From an uncultured bacterium (GTDB lineage Bacteria > Bacteroidota > Bacteroidia > Bacteroidales > Bacteroidaceae), in contig CAJMMQ010000025.1 of NCBI GenBank assembly GCA_905214625.1, positions 1-26,049 on the forward strand: a DNA stretch of 26,049 nt, given 5' to 3'. The notes below the pieces were generated by a model, which had not been told where the DNA came from, did not search any database, and was given only the letters and a program-made list of their open reading frames with translations. Shown here piece after piece: positions 13,614-21,391 of the stretch; position 1 is the first letter of the stretch; every line of letters starts with the position of its first letter. A program made the translations under genes and the position numbers.

Positions 13614-14771
13614 TCAGCGCGGACGATGGCGCAGGCGGCGTATCCAGAGATAATAGCCCGTTATGGGCAATGTTGCGCCAAACAAGGCGGAAAAGAACCA
13701 TAGCACGCGCGTGAGCAGTCCGCCCCAAGTGCCCATGTGTATGGAAAATATCCAGCCACGCACCTTCGACGACTTGGCAGCGTCGGCATAGGGCGAGGCC
13801 GAGGTTATGCGGGCCGTGGCGGCGTCAAACTCATATTTGTCGGCGGCACGCTGGTTGCCAAGCCCTCCGAAGGCCACTTCGGCCTTACCGTCAGACACGG
13901 TTATCTGCTCATATCTGGGGTTGCGTGCCCGCAAGGTGTCATATACAGTCTGCCATTGGGCATATACGGCAGTGCCATTTTCTGCCATTCCAACGGCACC
14001 TTCAGGCTTTTTCTTGCCGCTTCTATCCTTACTTTTTTCTTTAGCAGCCTGTTCGGCATATACCTTGGCGCCGCTCTTTGGCACCTCACTGACACCTAAC
14101 ATGGCGTAAAAGCCCTTGCTGTACCATTGGAACGACCATGTCAGTCCGGTAAGGGCCATTACCAGCAACAGCAGCAGAACATACATTCCGCCGGCCACAT
14201 GCAGGCCGCGCCACAGCAGACGGCGGCCTTTCAGGGCGGTTATCTTCAGGCTGTTGCGCAGCATGCGACAACTCCTTGGCCACCATATCACCACGCCCGA
14301 CAGCAGCACCAGCACAAAAACGATGGTGGATATGCCCACCACGGTGCGCCCCCAGAACACTCCGCCGCTCTTGTCGCGGTTGTCGAGCAGCCAGCGGTGC
14401 AGCCTCTGCATGGTGTCGAAGAACGCCGGGCGCTCGTATAGTCCTTTCACCTCGCCTGTATACTGGTCTACATAAACTGCCGCACGGCGAGGCTTCGACA
14501 GGTTTACCTTGCAGGCGAACGCCGGGTCGGAGAACATCGTTACGCCCGTAACCTTCACGTCCTCGGGCAGCGTCTGCTCAACGTTCCTCACCAACTGTCC
14601 TACGGGCAACGCCGTGTGCTGCGGCCTGTCTACATACAGGATGTCGTGCCTGAGCAGCTTCACGGCCTCGGGCTCAAACACAAGCATTGCGCCTGAGAAG
14701 CATATCAGCGTGACAATGATGCCGAAAGGCACCGACAGCCACAGATGGAACTTTAAAAAAACCTTCTTCAT
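13614..14771 (-). CDS. PepSY-domain membrane protein (PiuB-like)
   Basis: A 385-residue inner-membrane protein of the PepSY-associated TM-helix family, whose members are often linked to iron or siderophore handling and to ferric reduction. Hydrophobic spans lie near residues 13-33, 145-168, 195-218 and 350-375, with a PepSY-type periplasmic domain (about 40-125, including AVYVDQYTGEV) and a second one after span 3. Histidines near the membrane faces (FHLWLS, LHRWLL, GLHVAGG, SIHMGTWGG) are those proposed to bind haem in relatives. A charged Lys-rich loop (KEKSKDRSGKKKPEG) falls between spans 3 and 4. A TATCTTTG box lies 26 nt upstream. The nearest plus-strand gene is a TonB-linked protein, but separated by a tRNA, so no operon is claimed. 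Confidence 0.88.
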   Translation of the reverse strand: MKKVFLKFHLWLSVPFGIIVTLICFSGAMLVFEPEAVKLLRHDILYVDRPQHTALPVGQLVRNVEQTLPEDVKVTGVTMFSDPAFACKVNLSKPRRAAVYVDQYTGEVKGLYERPAFFDTMQRLHRWLLDNRDKSGGVFWGRTVVGISTIVFVLVLLSGVVIWWPRSCRMLRNSLKITALKGRRLLWRGLHVAGGMYVLLLLLVMALTGLTWSFQWYSKGFYAMLGVSEVPKSGAKVYAEQAAKEKSKDRSGKKKPEGAVGMAENGTAVYAQWQTVYDTLRARNPRYEQITVSDGKAEVAFGGLGNQRAADKYEFDAATARITSASPYADAAKSSKVRGWIFSIHMGTWGGLLTRVLWFFSALFGATLPITGYYLWIRRLRHRPR

Positions 14772-14796
14772 AAACAGTTATTCAACGCTGTTTCTG

Positions 14797-14804
14797 CAAA
14801 GATA
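14797..14804 (-). promoter_or_regulatory. -7 box TATCTTTG of the PepSY gene
   Basis: The minus strand reads TATCTTTG, 25 nt before the start codon at 14771. No TTTG lies at the 19-nt spacing, so the -33 element is weak. Confidence 0.55.
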
Positions 14805-14993
14805 TTGCATGCAGTAAAACAGATATACGTACTATTTGCCATAAACCGAAACTGCCTTACATGCTACAGCCCGGTGCGCATGTCAATGGCGCAGACGGCG
14901 GACTACATCTGTGTGATGCAGACTAAACGGATGATATTTTAAAACATCTTGCTGTCAGCCTGACATATATTTTCGTTATAAGCCTAAACGCTG

Positions 14994-15024
14994 CAAAGTT
15001 AGTTGTAAACAAGAATGTATGCAA
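14994..15024 (-). promoter_or_regulatory. Second upstream promoter toward the PepSY gene or a small RNA
   Basis: The minus strand has TTG, 20 nt, TAACTTTG (14994-15001). Transcription would start near 14987, about 215 nt before the PepSY start and upstream of its own -7 box. A TGTCAG-C-CTGACA palindrome (14953-14965) lies just inside the transcript. It may drive a long leader or an unannotated small RNA. Confidence 0.4.
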
Positions 15025-15276
15025 TAGCAAGATATCGGTATTTTTTACGGCGCATAACACGGGACAGACTACACTGTGAATAATCATTTCTGGGTATTTG
15101 GCAAGAGTCTGATGAAAAAACGTTAAATAAGTTAATTGCAGGCAAAGAAAACTCGAATATTTGAAAACAAAACAGATTTTGACACGAAAAACGTAAAAAA
15201 ACGACGTTTTTCTTAAGCATCTACTAATCAGCATTTTACGCAAAGCGCAATATTAAACGGCGCGAAACGGCCTTGC

Positions 15277-15357
15277 GAAAGGCCACCTTTTACGCTGCGA
15301 AAGGATGCCTCTTGCATTGTAAAAGGATGTCTTTTGCAGCGCAAAAGACCGCAAAAC
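15277..15357. repeat. Four-block 22-bp-period element, copy C
   Basis: Blocks GAAAGGCCACCTTTT (15277), GAAAGGATGCCTCTT (15299), AAAAGGATGTCTTTT (15321) and AAAAGACCGCAAAAC (15343), exactly 22 bp apart, with spacers ACGCTGC, GCATTGT and GCAGCGC. Unlike copies A, B and D no two blocks are good inverted copies, so the register is conserved where hairpin pairing is not. A partial block may precede it near 15264. Confidence 0.8.
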
Positions 15358-15685
15358 TCACTGAAAAACGAGGCAAATAACGCTGAAAACATGCCCGAAA
15401 CGGCATGACGGAGGGGACAAACGGCATAAAAAGACACATGAAACGGGCGTGAAAGGGTAAAAAAGCAGCAACACGTTTTGCTGTTTCGAGTTTATCCACG
15501 TGTTAAAACAAAAGGCCGAAACAGGCCGTAAAGTTAAATAATCATAAAGGCACGACACATTTCAACGGCTGCTGCGTATATATAAAACCGGCGGCATGCA
15601 AACCCAGGCATGCCTGTAGCATAATTAAGACAAAACTGTCATGAAAGAAAAAGCGGCAACATGCGGAAACGAAAAAACATGATAA

Positions 15686-15716
15686 ACAAAAGAGCGGCAA
15701 CCGTGGCTGCCGCTCT
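15686..15716 (-). terminator. Terminator of tRNA-Arg
   Basis: Minus strand: AGAGCGGCA, 8-nt loop, TGCCGCTCT, then TTTGTTT. It is a perfect 9-bp GC-rich stem starting 5 nt after the tRNA end. Confidence 0.9.
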
Positions 15717-15721
15717 GAACG

Positions 15722-15793
15722 TGGTCTCACCGAGAATCGAACTCGGATCTAATCTTTAGGAGAGACTTGTTCTATCCATTGAACTATGAGACC
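15722..15793 (-). tRNA. tRNA-Arg, anticodon CCU
   Basis: The minus strand folds as a full cloverleaf of 72 nt: acceptor GGTCTCA/TGAGACC, D arm GTTC/GAAC, anticodon stem AGTCT/AGATT with loop CTCCTAA giving anticodon CCU (reads AGG), T arm CCGAG/CTCGG around TTCGATT, discriminator A. CCA is not encoded. Promoter and terminator flank it closely. Confidence 0.95.
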
Positions 15794-15803
15794 AATCCGA
15801 CTG

Positions 15804-15835
15804 CAAAGTTAGTCAGTTTAATACGTAAAACCAAA
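15804..15835 (-). promoter_or_regulatory. tRNA-Arg promoter
   Basis: Minus strand: TTTG (15832-15835), 20 nt, TAACTTTG (15804-15811), ending 10 nt before the tRNA 5' end. Confidence 0.8.
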
Positions 15836-15899
15836 TAAAATGTGAAAAATCATATTAACAATTAAACTTTTTACGCTTAAACACATCACAATAAGTGTT

Positions 15900-18395
15900 A
15901 TGAAGAAACTTATTATTTTTAGTCTGTTAGTATTATACACTGCCCTCTGCCATGCTCAAGGCAGTGTCAGGTCTAAGGTAGAGGACGCCAAGACCGGCGA
16001 GGCCCTGCCTTTTGTCAATGTAGCTGTTTACAACCGCGCAAGTTCTAAATTCGTAAAAGGATCTATCACAGACGAGAAAGGCTTGTTCCATATCGACAAG
16101 CTGCCATACGGCGACTACACGATAAAGCTCTCGTATATAGGATACACCACGCTGGTAAAAGAATTCAGCGTAACCGAAAACAGGAGGCACACAAACTTTA
16201 AGAAACTGCACATGGCCGACGACAGCCAGACGCTGGAGGAAGTGACGGTTACGGCACAGAGGCCGACGATGAGGCTTGAGGTTGACCGCAAGTCGTTCGA
16301 CGTGTCGCAGGACATAACCAACGCCGGCGGCGACGCCACGGACGTGCTGGAGAACATTCCGTCTGTTGAGGTAGACACCGACGGCAACATATCGCTGCGC
16401 GGCAACACCAGCGTGGAGGTGTGGATAAACGGTAAGGCAAGCGGACTGACAAGCGACAACCGCGCCGAAATTCTGCAACAGCTTCCGTCGGAGAGCATTG
16501 AGAGAATTGAGGTCATTGACAACCCGTCGGCAAAATTCAGCGCCGAAGGCAGCGCCGGAATAATAAACATCATACTTAAAAAGAACCGCACCGCCGGATA
16601 CTACGGCTCGCTGCAGGCCGGAGGAAACACGCGCGGAAGCGCAAACGTGAACGGCAACCTTAACTTCAACATCGGGCGCTTTGAGGGATATGCCAGCCTT
16701 GGCTACCGCCACCGCAGCAACGACGGCGGCTCGCTTAGCTATCAGGAGTATCTTAACACCAACGAATATCAGTCGTACACGGCCGACAACGACCGTATGG
16801 GCAACAACCTCTTTGCACGCGCCGGCCTTACTTACCGCGCAACCGACAATGACGAGTTTACGCTCAGCGGCATGACAATGGTAGGCGGACACAAGAACGG
16901 AGGCACAACACCATACCACTACGGTACGATTGGTGCCCCGCAGGACAGCTACATCATGCTGCGCCGCTCGTCGGGAAGCTCTGACATGAACATGTACTAC
17001 GGCGAGTTTAACTACCGCCACAGCTTCACCGACAAGCACTATCTCGACTTTACCGTCGACTTCAACAAATGGAAGATGGACCAGAGCAACATCTATCAGG
17101 ACAGCACCACGTATATCGACGAGCCGCTGCCTACAGAATACGACTACCAAAACCGTCCGATGCTAAGCAACAGCAGGTCGTGGGAGGTGAAACTCGACTA
17201 CGAGAACCCCATAACCGACAAGATTATGCTGCAAGCCGGATATCAGGGCAACTTCAGCCGCGAGAACTCTCCGCAGGAGTCTTTTATCGACGAGACATCA
17301 TGGGACGGCGTAAACCAGGTGGAAGACCAGGCTTACTATAACCGCTTTATCTACAACATGGACCTGCACGCGCTCTATGCAACGGCTACGATGAAGTTCG
17401 GCAATTTCGGCGTAATGGCCGGCCTGCGCGGCGAATACTGGAAAGTTAACACCGAGAGCTACAACTACGAACAGGAGCACGACCCCTCGAAACGCGACAA
17501 CCCGTTCAAGAAAGACTACTTTGAGCTGTTCCCCAGCGTGTTCCTTTCATATCAGCTCGACGAGACACAGCAGCTGCAGCTCAACTACACACGCCGCCTG
17601 CGCCGCCCGTGGGGAGGCCAGCTCAACAGCTTCAAGAACACCCGCGACGCCTCGATGATATCGTTCGGTAACCCCGAGCTTACGCCTGAGTTCAGCAACT
17701 CGTTCTCGCTCAACTACCTGAAGACATGGGACGCTCACTCAATGCTCGTCAGCGCATACTACCGCCCCACAAGCGACGTGATACAGCGCATAAAATACCA
17801 GAGCAGCACCGACAACATGATGTATCAGACCTACATGAACGTGTCTAACAGCCTGAGCACAGGTCTCGAGCTGGTATTGAAGAACAAGATATGCCGCATA
17901 CTCGACCTCACCACCACGGCCAACGCCTACTACTACAAGCTCGACGGCTTTACATACGACGTGGACGGACAGACCGTTACAGGCGAGAGCAACAACAACT
18001 TTACATGGAACGCACGCATGCAGGCTTCGCTGATGCTGCCTTGGGACATATCCCTGCAACTGTCAGGACGCTACCGCGCACGCCAGGTCATAACACAGGG
18101 ATACCGCAAGGCCAACTTCAGCATGGACCTGGGTCTGCGCAAGACATTCCTCGACAAGAAACTGACGCTCGCCATCAACTGCCGCGACCTGCTCAACACA
18201 CGCAAGTTTGAGAACTACACAAGCTCAGACACCTTCACACGCTATCAGAAAAACTGGAGAAGCGGACGCACAGTGAACCTCTCGCTGACATGGAACTTCG
18301 GAAACATGAAGGCAAAGGCACCTAAGAAGAAGGTTAACAACAGCGCAAACGGAGAGTCTGACGACATGAACGGAATGGAGAACGGATACGAATAG
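15900..18395 (+). CDS. TonB-linked outer-membrane beta-barrel protein (OMP_b-brl_3 type)
   Basis: An 831-residue outer-membrane protein. Order: signal peptide (1-19, MKKLIIFSLLVLYTALCHA), CarboxypepD_reg-like domain (about 21-105, GSVRSKVEDAKTGEALPFVNV... ITDEKGLFHIDKLPYGDYTIK), a TonB-box-like EEVTVTAQRP (118-127), a plug domain (about 128-230, with ENIPSVEVDTDGNISLRGN and a Sec-like RIEVIDNPSAKFSAEGSAG), then a beta-barrel with many aromatic strands to the C-terminus. This matches the OMP_b-brl_3 TonB-dependent receptor group. There is no adjoining SusD gene, so it is not a classic glycan-uptake pair; substrate unknown. The tail after the last strand is Lys/Asn-rich (AKAPKKKVNNSANGESDD...) rather than ending in Phe/Trp, which is common in this group. 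It is monocistronic, with a terminator 47 nt after the stop. Confidence 0.93.
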   Translation: MKKLIIFSLLVLYTALCHAQGSVRSKVEDAKTGEALPFVNVAVYNRASSKFVKGSITDEKGLFHIDKLPYGDYTIKLSYIGYTTLVKEFSVTENRRHTNFKKLHMADDSQTLEEVTVTAQRPTMRLEVDRKSFDVSQDITNAGGDATDVLENIPSVEVDTDGNISLRGNTSVEVWINGKASGLTSDNRAEILQQLPSESIERIEVIDNPSAKFSAEGSAGIINIILKKNRTAGYYGSLQAGGNTRGSANVNGNLNFNIGRFEGYASLGYRHRSNDGGSLSYQEYLNTNEYQSYTADNDRMGNNLFARAGLTYRATDNDEFTLSGMTMVGGHKNGGTTPYHYGTIGAPQDSYIMLRRSSGSSDMNMYYGEFNYRHSFTDKHYLDFTVDFNKWKMDQSNIYQDSTTYIDEPLPTEYDYQNRPMLSNSRSWEVKLDYENPITDKIMLQAGYQGNFSRENSPQESFIDETSWDGVNQVEDQAYYNRFIYNMDLHALYATATMKFGNFGVMAGLRGEYWKVNTESYNYEQEHDPSKRDNPFKKDYFELFPSVFLSYQLDETQQLQLNYTRRLRRPWGGQLNSFKNTRDASMISFGNPELTPEFSNSFSLNYLKTWDAHSMLVSAYYRPTSDVIQRIKYQSSTDNMMYQTYMNVSNSLSTGLELVLKNKICRILDLTTTANAYYYKLDGFTYDVDGQTVTGESNNNFTWNARMQASLMLPWDISLQLSGRYRARQVITQGYRKANFSMDLGLRKTFLDKKLTLAINCRDLLNTRKFENYTSSDTFTRYQKNWRSGRTVNLSLTWNFGNMKAKAPKKKVNNSANGESDDMNGMENGYE

Positions 18396-18441
18396 ACAAC
18401 ACTAATAATAGTTTAAGTTATTTATAACACTACAAAACGCT

Positions 18442-18495
18442 ATGCGACCGGCAGTATGAATCTATCACAAATAGAACCTACGCCGGTCGCATTTT
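18442..18495. terminator. Bidirectional terminator between convergent genes
   Basis: ATGCGACCGGC (18442-18452) and GCCGGTCGCAT (18482-18492) form a perfect 11-bp stem followed by TTT on the plus strand. On the minus strand it precedes AGCGTTTTG. It sits between the stops of the TonB-linked gene and the DUF454 gene. Confidence 0.8.
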
Positions 18496-18546
18496 ATGTA
18501 TTCACGCCTGCAAAAGACAACAGAAAAAGCAACTGAAGGAATGGCA

Positions 18547-18915
18547 TCAGTCGGCATTGCGCCGCGTCTTGAACGACAATATGTAAAAACTTACGCCCAA
18601 GGCAACAGCCAGCATGGCGGCGCGGAGCCACCATGAATCGAATATCAGCACTATACAATGAAGTGATGTAAGCCACAGCAGCGACAAAGAAACTATCTTG
18701 GCGCGCAGCGGTATGCTGCGGTCCTCACGGAAACTGCGTATGTACGGGCCGAGATATTTGTGCCCGAGAAGCCACCTGTAGGCACGCGGCGAACTGCGGA
18801 AAAACATCGCTGCCGAGAGCAATAGAAAGGGCGTGGTGGGCAACAGGGGCAGGAATATGCCTATGACGCCAAGCACCAGCGACACAAAACCTATCAACAT
18901 GAAAACATATTTCAT
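18547..18915 (-). CDS. DUF454 (YbaN-like) inner-membrane protein
   Basis: A 122-residue protein of the DUF454 family, related to E. coli YbaN, of unknown function. Three to four hydrophobic helices are visible; the family signature is present (LGVIGIFLPLLPTTPFLLL near the N-terminus, then FRSSPRAYRWLLGHKYLGPYI). I start at 18915: the longer frame to 19014 adds 33 residues that do not belong to the family and would read through the promoter. The -7 box TATCTTTG (18920-18927) is only 4 nt from this ATG, implying leaderless translation. Single-gene unit, convergent with the TonB-linked gene. Confidence 0.9.
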   Translation of the reverse strand: MKYVFMLIGFVSLVLGVIGIFLPLLPTTPFLLLSAAMFFRSSPRAYRWLLGHKYLGPYIRSFREDRSIPLRAKIVSLSLLWLTSLHCIVLIFDSWWLRAAMLAVALGVSFYILSFKTRRNAD

Positions 18916-18919
18916 GCCG

Positions 18920-18927
18920 CAAAGATA
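18920..18927 (-). promoter_or_regulatory. -7 box TATCTTTG of the DUF454 gene
   Basis: A perfect -7 match, 4 nt before the ATG at 18915. A TTG lies 22 nt further upstream, a slightly long spacing. It decides the start codon. Confidence 0.65.
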
Positions 18928-19040
18928 ATAACACGGCGTGAAATAACCGCAAGACAGAGGCATAATAAGTTTTGCACAGACAAGTTTTCGTATCTGCAAC
19001 GCTTCTTGCACCACTGCCGCCTGTAATCTTTATAGACACA

Positions 19041-19078
19041 AAAGACGCATGCACCATTATTCCGGAGCATGCGTCTTT
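19041..19078. terminator. Terminator downstream of metG
   Basis: AAAGACGCATGC (19041-19052) and GCATGCGTCTTT (19067-19078) are perfect reverse complements over 12 bp. T-runs follow on both strands (TTTTTATTT on plus; CTTTTGTG on minus). It lies 87 nt beyond the metG stop and is the likely end of that transcript. Confidence 0.8.
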
Positions 19079-19164
19079 TTATTTAACGGTAATATGTTAC
19101 GTGGCAAAAGCCTTTCTGTTGCGGCACGTCAGGCCACCTTACGGAAAGCGTTTAGCCTTCAGCG

Positions 19165-21210
19165 TCAGCACACCTGGCTGCCCGGCTTAACGTCGGCGGA
19201 GGTAGTTATGACGCTCAGCGAGCCGTCGAAGTCTTCGGCGGAGAGTATCATGCCCTGACTCTCGATGCCCTTCAGCTTGCGCGGGGCAAGGTTGGCAATG
19301 AAGCAGACACGCTTGCCTACGAGGTCTTCGGGCTTGTAGAACTTGGCGATGCCGCTCACTATGGTGCGGTCCTGACCGCTTCCGTCATCGATTGTGAACT
19401 TCAGCAGCTTGTCGGCTTTCTTCACTTTCTCGCACGCCTCGATTAATCCCACGCGGATGTCTATCTTCTCGAAATCCTCGAAAGGTATGTTGGGCTTTAT
19501 CTCCTTGGCCTTGTATTCAGCGGCCTCGTTAGCCTTCTTTGTCTCCTCGAGCTTCTTGAGCTGGAAGTCTATCACGTCGTCCTCTATCTTCTCGAACAGC
19601 AGTTCGGGCTCGGCGAGCTGGTGTCCGGCTTCGAGCAGGTCGGTAGAGCCGAGCTGGTTCCAGTCGAACTGGTCGATGTTTATCATCTTGCGGAGCTTCG
19701 CACTGCTGAAAGGCAGGAACGGCTCGAAGGCTATCGCCAGGTTGGCAACGAGCTGGAGGGAGATGTTGAGGATGGTCTCCACGCGCTTCATGTCGGTCTT
19801 TGCCACCTTCCATGGCTCGCAGTCGGCAATGTACTTGTTGCCTATGCGGGCGAGGTTCATGGCCTCCTTGAGTGCGTCGCGGAACTTGAAAGCGTCGAGC
19901 AGGCGCTCAACGTTGGCCTTGACATCGTGGAACTCGGCTATGGTCTGCCTGTCTATGTCCTGCAATTCGCCGCAGGCGGGCACTACACCGTTCCAGTATT
20001 TCTTGGTGAGTTGCAGTGCACGGTTGACGAAGTTGCCGTATATGCCCACCAGCTCGCTGTTGTTGCGCTCCTGAAAGTCTTTCCACGTGAAGTTGTTGTC
20101 CTTCGTTTCGGGCGCGTTGGCGGTGAGCACGTAGCGCAGCACGTCCTGCTTGCCGGGCAGCTCCTCGAGGTATTCGTGGAGCCAGACGGCCCAGTTGCGC
20201 GATGTCGAAATCTTGTCGTTCTCGAGGTTGAGAAACTCGTTTGCCGGCACGTTGTCTGGCAAAATATAGTCGCCGTGTGCCTTCAGCATGGTGGGGAACA
20301 CGATGCAGTGGAACACGATGTTGTCCTTACCGATGAAGTGGACGAGGCGCGTCTCGGGGTCCTTCCACCACTTCTCCCAGTCCTCGGGCATGAGTTCCTG
20401 ACTGTTGGAGATGTAGCCTATCGGGGCGTCGAACCATACATAGAGCACCTTGCCCTCTGCTCCTTCAACTGGAACGGGTATTCCCCAGTCGAGGTCGCGC
20501 GTCATGGCACGTGGCTGCAGGTCGAGGTCGAGCCACGACTTGCACTGTCCGTAGACGTTGGGACGCCACTCCTTGTGGCCCTCAAGTATCCATTGTTTGA
20601 GCCAATCCTGGTACTCGTTGAGCGGCAAATACCAGTTCTTGGTCTCCTTCAGCACTGGCTGCGAGCCGCTGATTGCACTCTTCGGGTTGATAAGCTCTGT
20701 GGGGTCGAGGTCGCTTCCGCACTTCTCGCACTGGTCGCCATAAGCCTTCGGGTTGTGGCAGTGGGGACATTCGCCCGTTATGTAGCGGTCGGCGAGGAAC
20801 TGGTGTGCCTCCTCGTCGTAATACTGCATTGATGTTTTCTCAACCAGCTTGCCTTCCTCGTAGAGCTTCTTGAAGAAGTCTGACGCAACCTTTGAGTGTG
20901 TGTCGGAGGTGGTGCGGCTGTAGATGTCGAACGAGATGCCGAAGTCGGCAAAGCTCTTCTTTATCATTGCGTGGTAGCGGTCTACCACCTGCTGGGGCGT
21001 TATGCCCTCCTTCTTTGCGCGGATGGTGATGGGCACTCCGTGCTCGTCGCTTCCGCAGATGAATCTTACGTCTTGTTTCTTAAGTCTGAGATAGCGCACA
21101 TAGATGTCTGCCGGCACGTAAACTCCGGCCAGGTGGCCGATGTGCACTCCGCCGTTGGCGTATGGCAGGGCGGCGGTTACGGTGGTGCGCTTAAAATGCT
21201 TGTCTTCCAT
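19165..21210 (-). CDS. metG: Methionyl-tRNA synthetase
   Basis: Class I aminoacyl-tRNA synthetase that charges tRNA-Met and initiator tRNA in the cytoplasm; essential. I start it at 21210 (681 residues, [20 protein letters not shown]): the upstream ATG at 21246 lies inside the -7 box and cannot be in the mRNA. HIGH motif at 23-26 (GGVHIGH); the KMSKS loop is KISTS at 333-337 ([10 protein letters not shown]). A four-Cys zinc knuckle is seen at Cys148, 151, 161 and 164 (CPHC...CEKC). The C-terminus carries the EMAP/Trbp111-like tRNA-binding domain (about 578-681, KIDIRVGLI...), which also makes the enzyme a dimer. Full length, monocistronic, with its own promoter and terminator. Confidence 0.98.
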   Translation of the reverse strand: MEDKHFKRTTVTAALPYANGGVHIGHLAGVYVPADIYVRYLRLKKQDVRFICGSDEHGVPITIRAKKEGITPQQVVDRYHAMIKKSFADFGISFDIYSRTTSDTHSKVASDFFKKLYEEGKLVEKTSMQYYDEEAHQFLADRYITGECPHCHNPKAYGDQCEKCGSDLDPTELINPKSAISGSQPVLKETKNWYLPLNEYQDWLKQWILEGHKEWRPNVYGQCKSWLDLDLQPRAMTRDLDWGIPVPVEGAEGKVLYVWFDAPIGYISNSQELMPEDWEKWWKDPETRLVHFIGKDNIVFHCIVFPTMLKAHGDYILPDNVPANEFLNLENDKISTSRNWAVWLHEYLEELPGKQDVLRYVLTANAPETKDNNFTWKDFQERNNSELVGIYGNFVNRALQLTKKYWNGVVPACGELQDIDRQTIAEFHDVKANVERLLDAFKFRDALKEAMNLARIGNKYIADCEPWKVAKTDMKRVETILNISLQLVANLAIAFEPFLPFSSAKLRKMINIDQFDWNQLGSTDLLEAGHQLAEPELLFEKIEDDVIDFQLKKLEETKKANEAAEYKAKEIKPNIPFEDFEKIDIRVGLIEACEKVKKADKLLKFTIDDGSGQDRTIVSGIAKFYKPEDLVGKRVCFIANLAPRKLKGIESQGMILSAEDFDGSLSVITTSADVKPGSQVC

Positions 21211-21243
21211 ATATCTTGATAATACTTGTTTTCTTTTGAACGG

Positions 21244-21275
21244 CAAAGTTAATACAAATCGTGCGGACTACAAAA
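21244..21275 (-). promoter_or_regulatory. metG promoter
   Basis: Minus strand: TTTTG (21271-21275), 19 nt, TAACTTTG (21244-21251). The predicted start near 21237 gives a leader of about 27 nt to the ATG at 21210 and rules out the ATG at 21246. Confidence 0.82.
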
Positions 21276-21308
21276 CGAAAACGCTTTTTTCGTGGTATGT
21301 AGCCCCCA

Positions 21309-21350
21309 CAGACCGCCTTACGGCATGGGCAAGGCACCATGCGCGGTCTG
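21309..21350. repeat. Imperfect hairpin between metG and the clostripain-like gene
   Basis: CAGACCGC (21309-21316) pairs with GCGGTCTG (21343-21350), and GCATGG (21323-21328) with CCATGC (21337-21342), leaving a 6-nt one-sided bulge. There is no T-run, so its role is unclear; it lies just upstream of the metG -33 element. Confidence 0.5.
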
Positions 21351-21360
21351 GAAAACACTG

Positions 21361-21391
21361 AAAATAAGGCCGCCGTCAGTGTGTGGCCTTA
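21361..21391 (-). terminator. Terminator overlapping the end of the clostripain-like gene
   Basis: Minus strand: TAAGGCC, 13-nt loop, GGCCTTA, then TTTT. The loop contains the gene's TGA stop codon (21376-21378), so the left arm is coding sequence. Confidence 0.7.

Larger units (their letters stand above)
14772..15721. other. Long intergenic region with repeat cluster C and A-tract phasing
   Basis: No credible protein gene in about 950 bp; the minus-strand frames at 14923-15243 and 15228-15558 lack motifs and overlap promoter or repeat DNA. It contains two promoter-like sites (14797-14804, 14994-15024), repeat cluster C (15277-15357), a run of A-tracts spaced 10-12 bp to about 15464, and the tRNA terminator (15686-15716). 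Confidence 0.6.

Noticed and set aside
14923..15558. Minus-strand frames of 60-110 residues
   Set aside because: They overlap promoter-like sites and the phased A-tract region, are rich in Phe/Cys/Ser from AT-rich DNA and show no domain.
18916..19014. N-terminal extension of the DUF454 protein
   Set aside because: It reads through the -7 box at 18920-18927 and is not homologous to the family.
21211..21246. N-terminal extension of MetG
   Set aside because: The ATG at 21246 lies within the TAACTTTG -7 box (21244-21251), so it cannot be in the transcript from that promoter.
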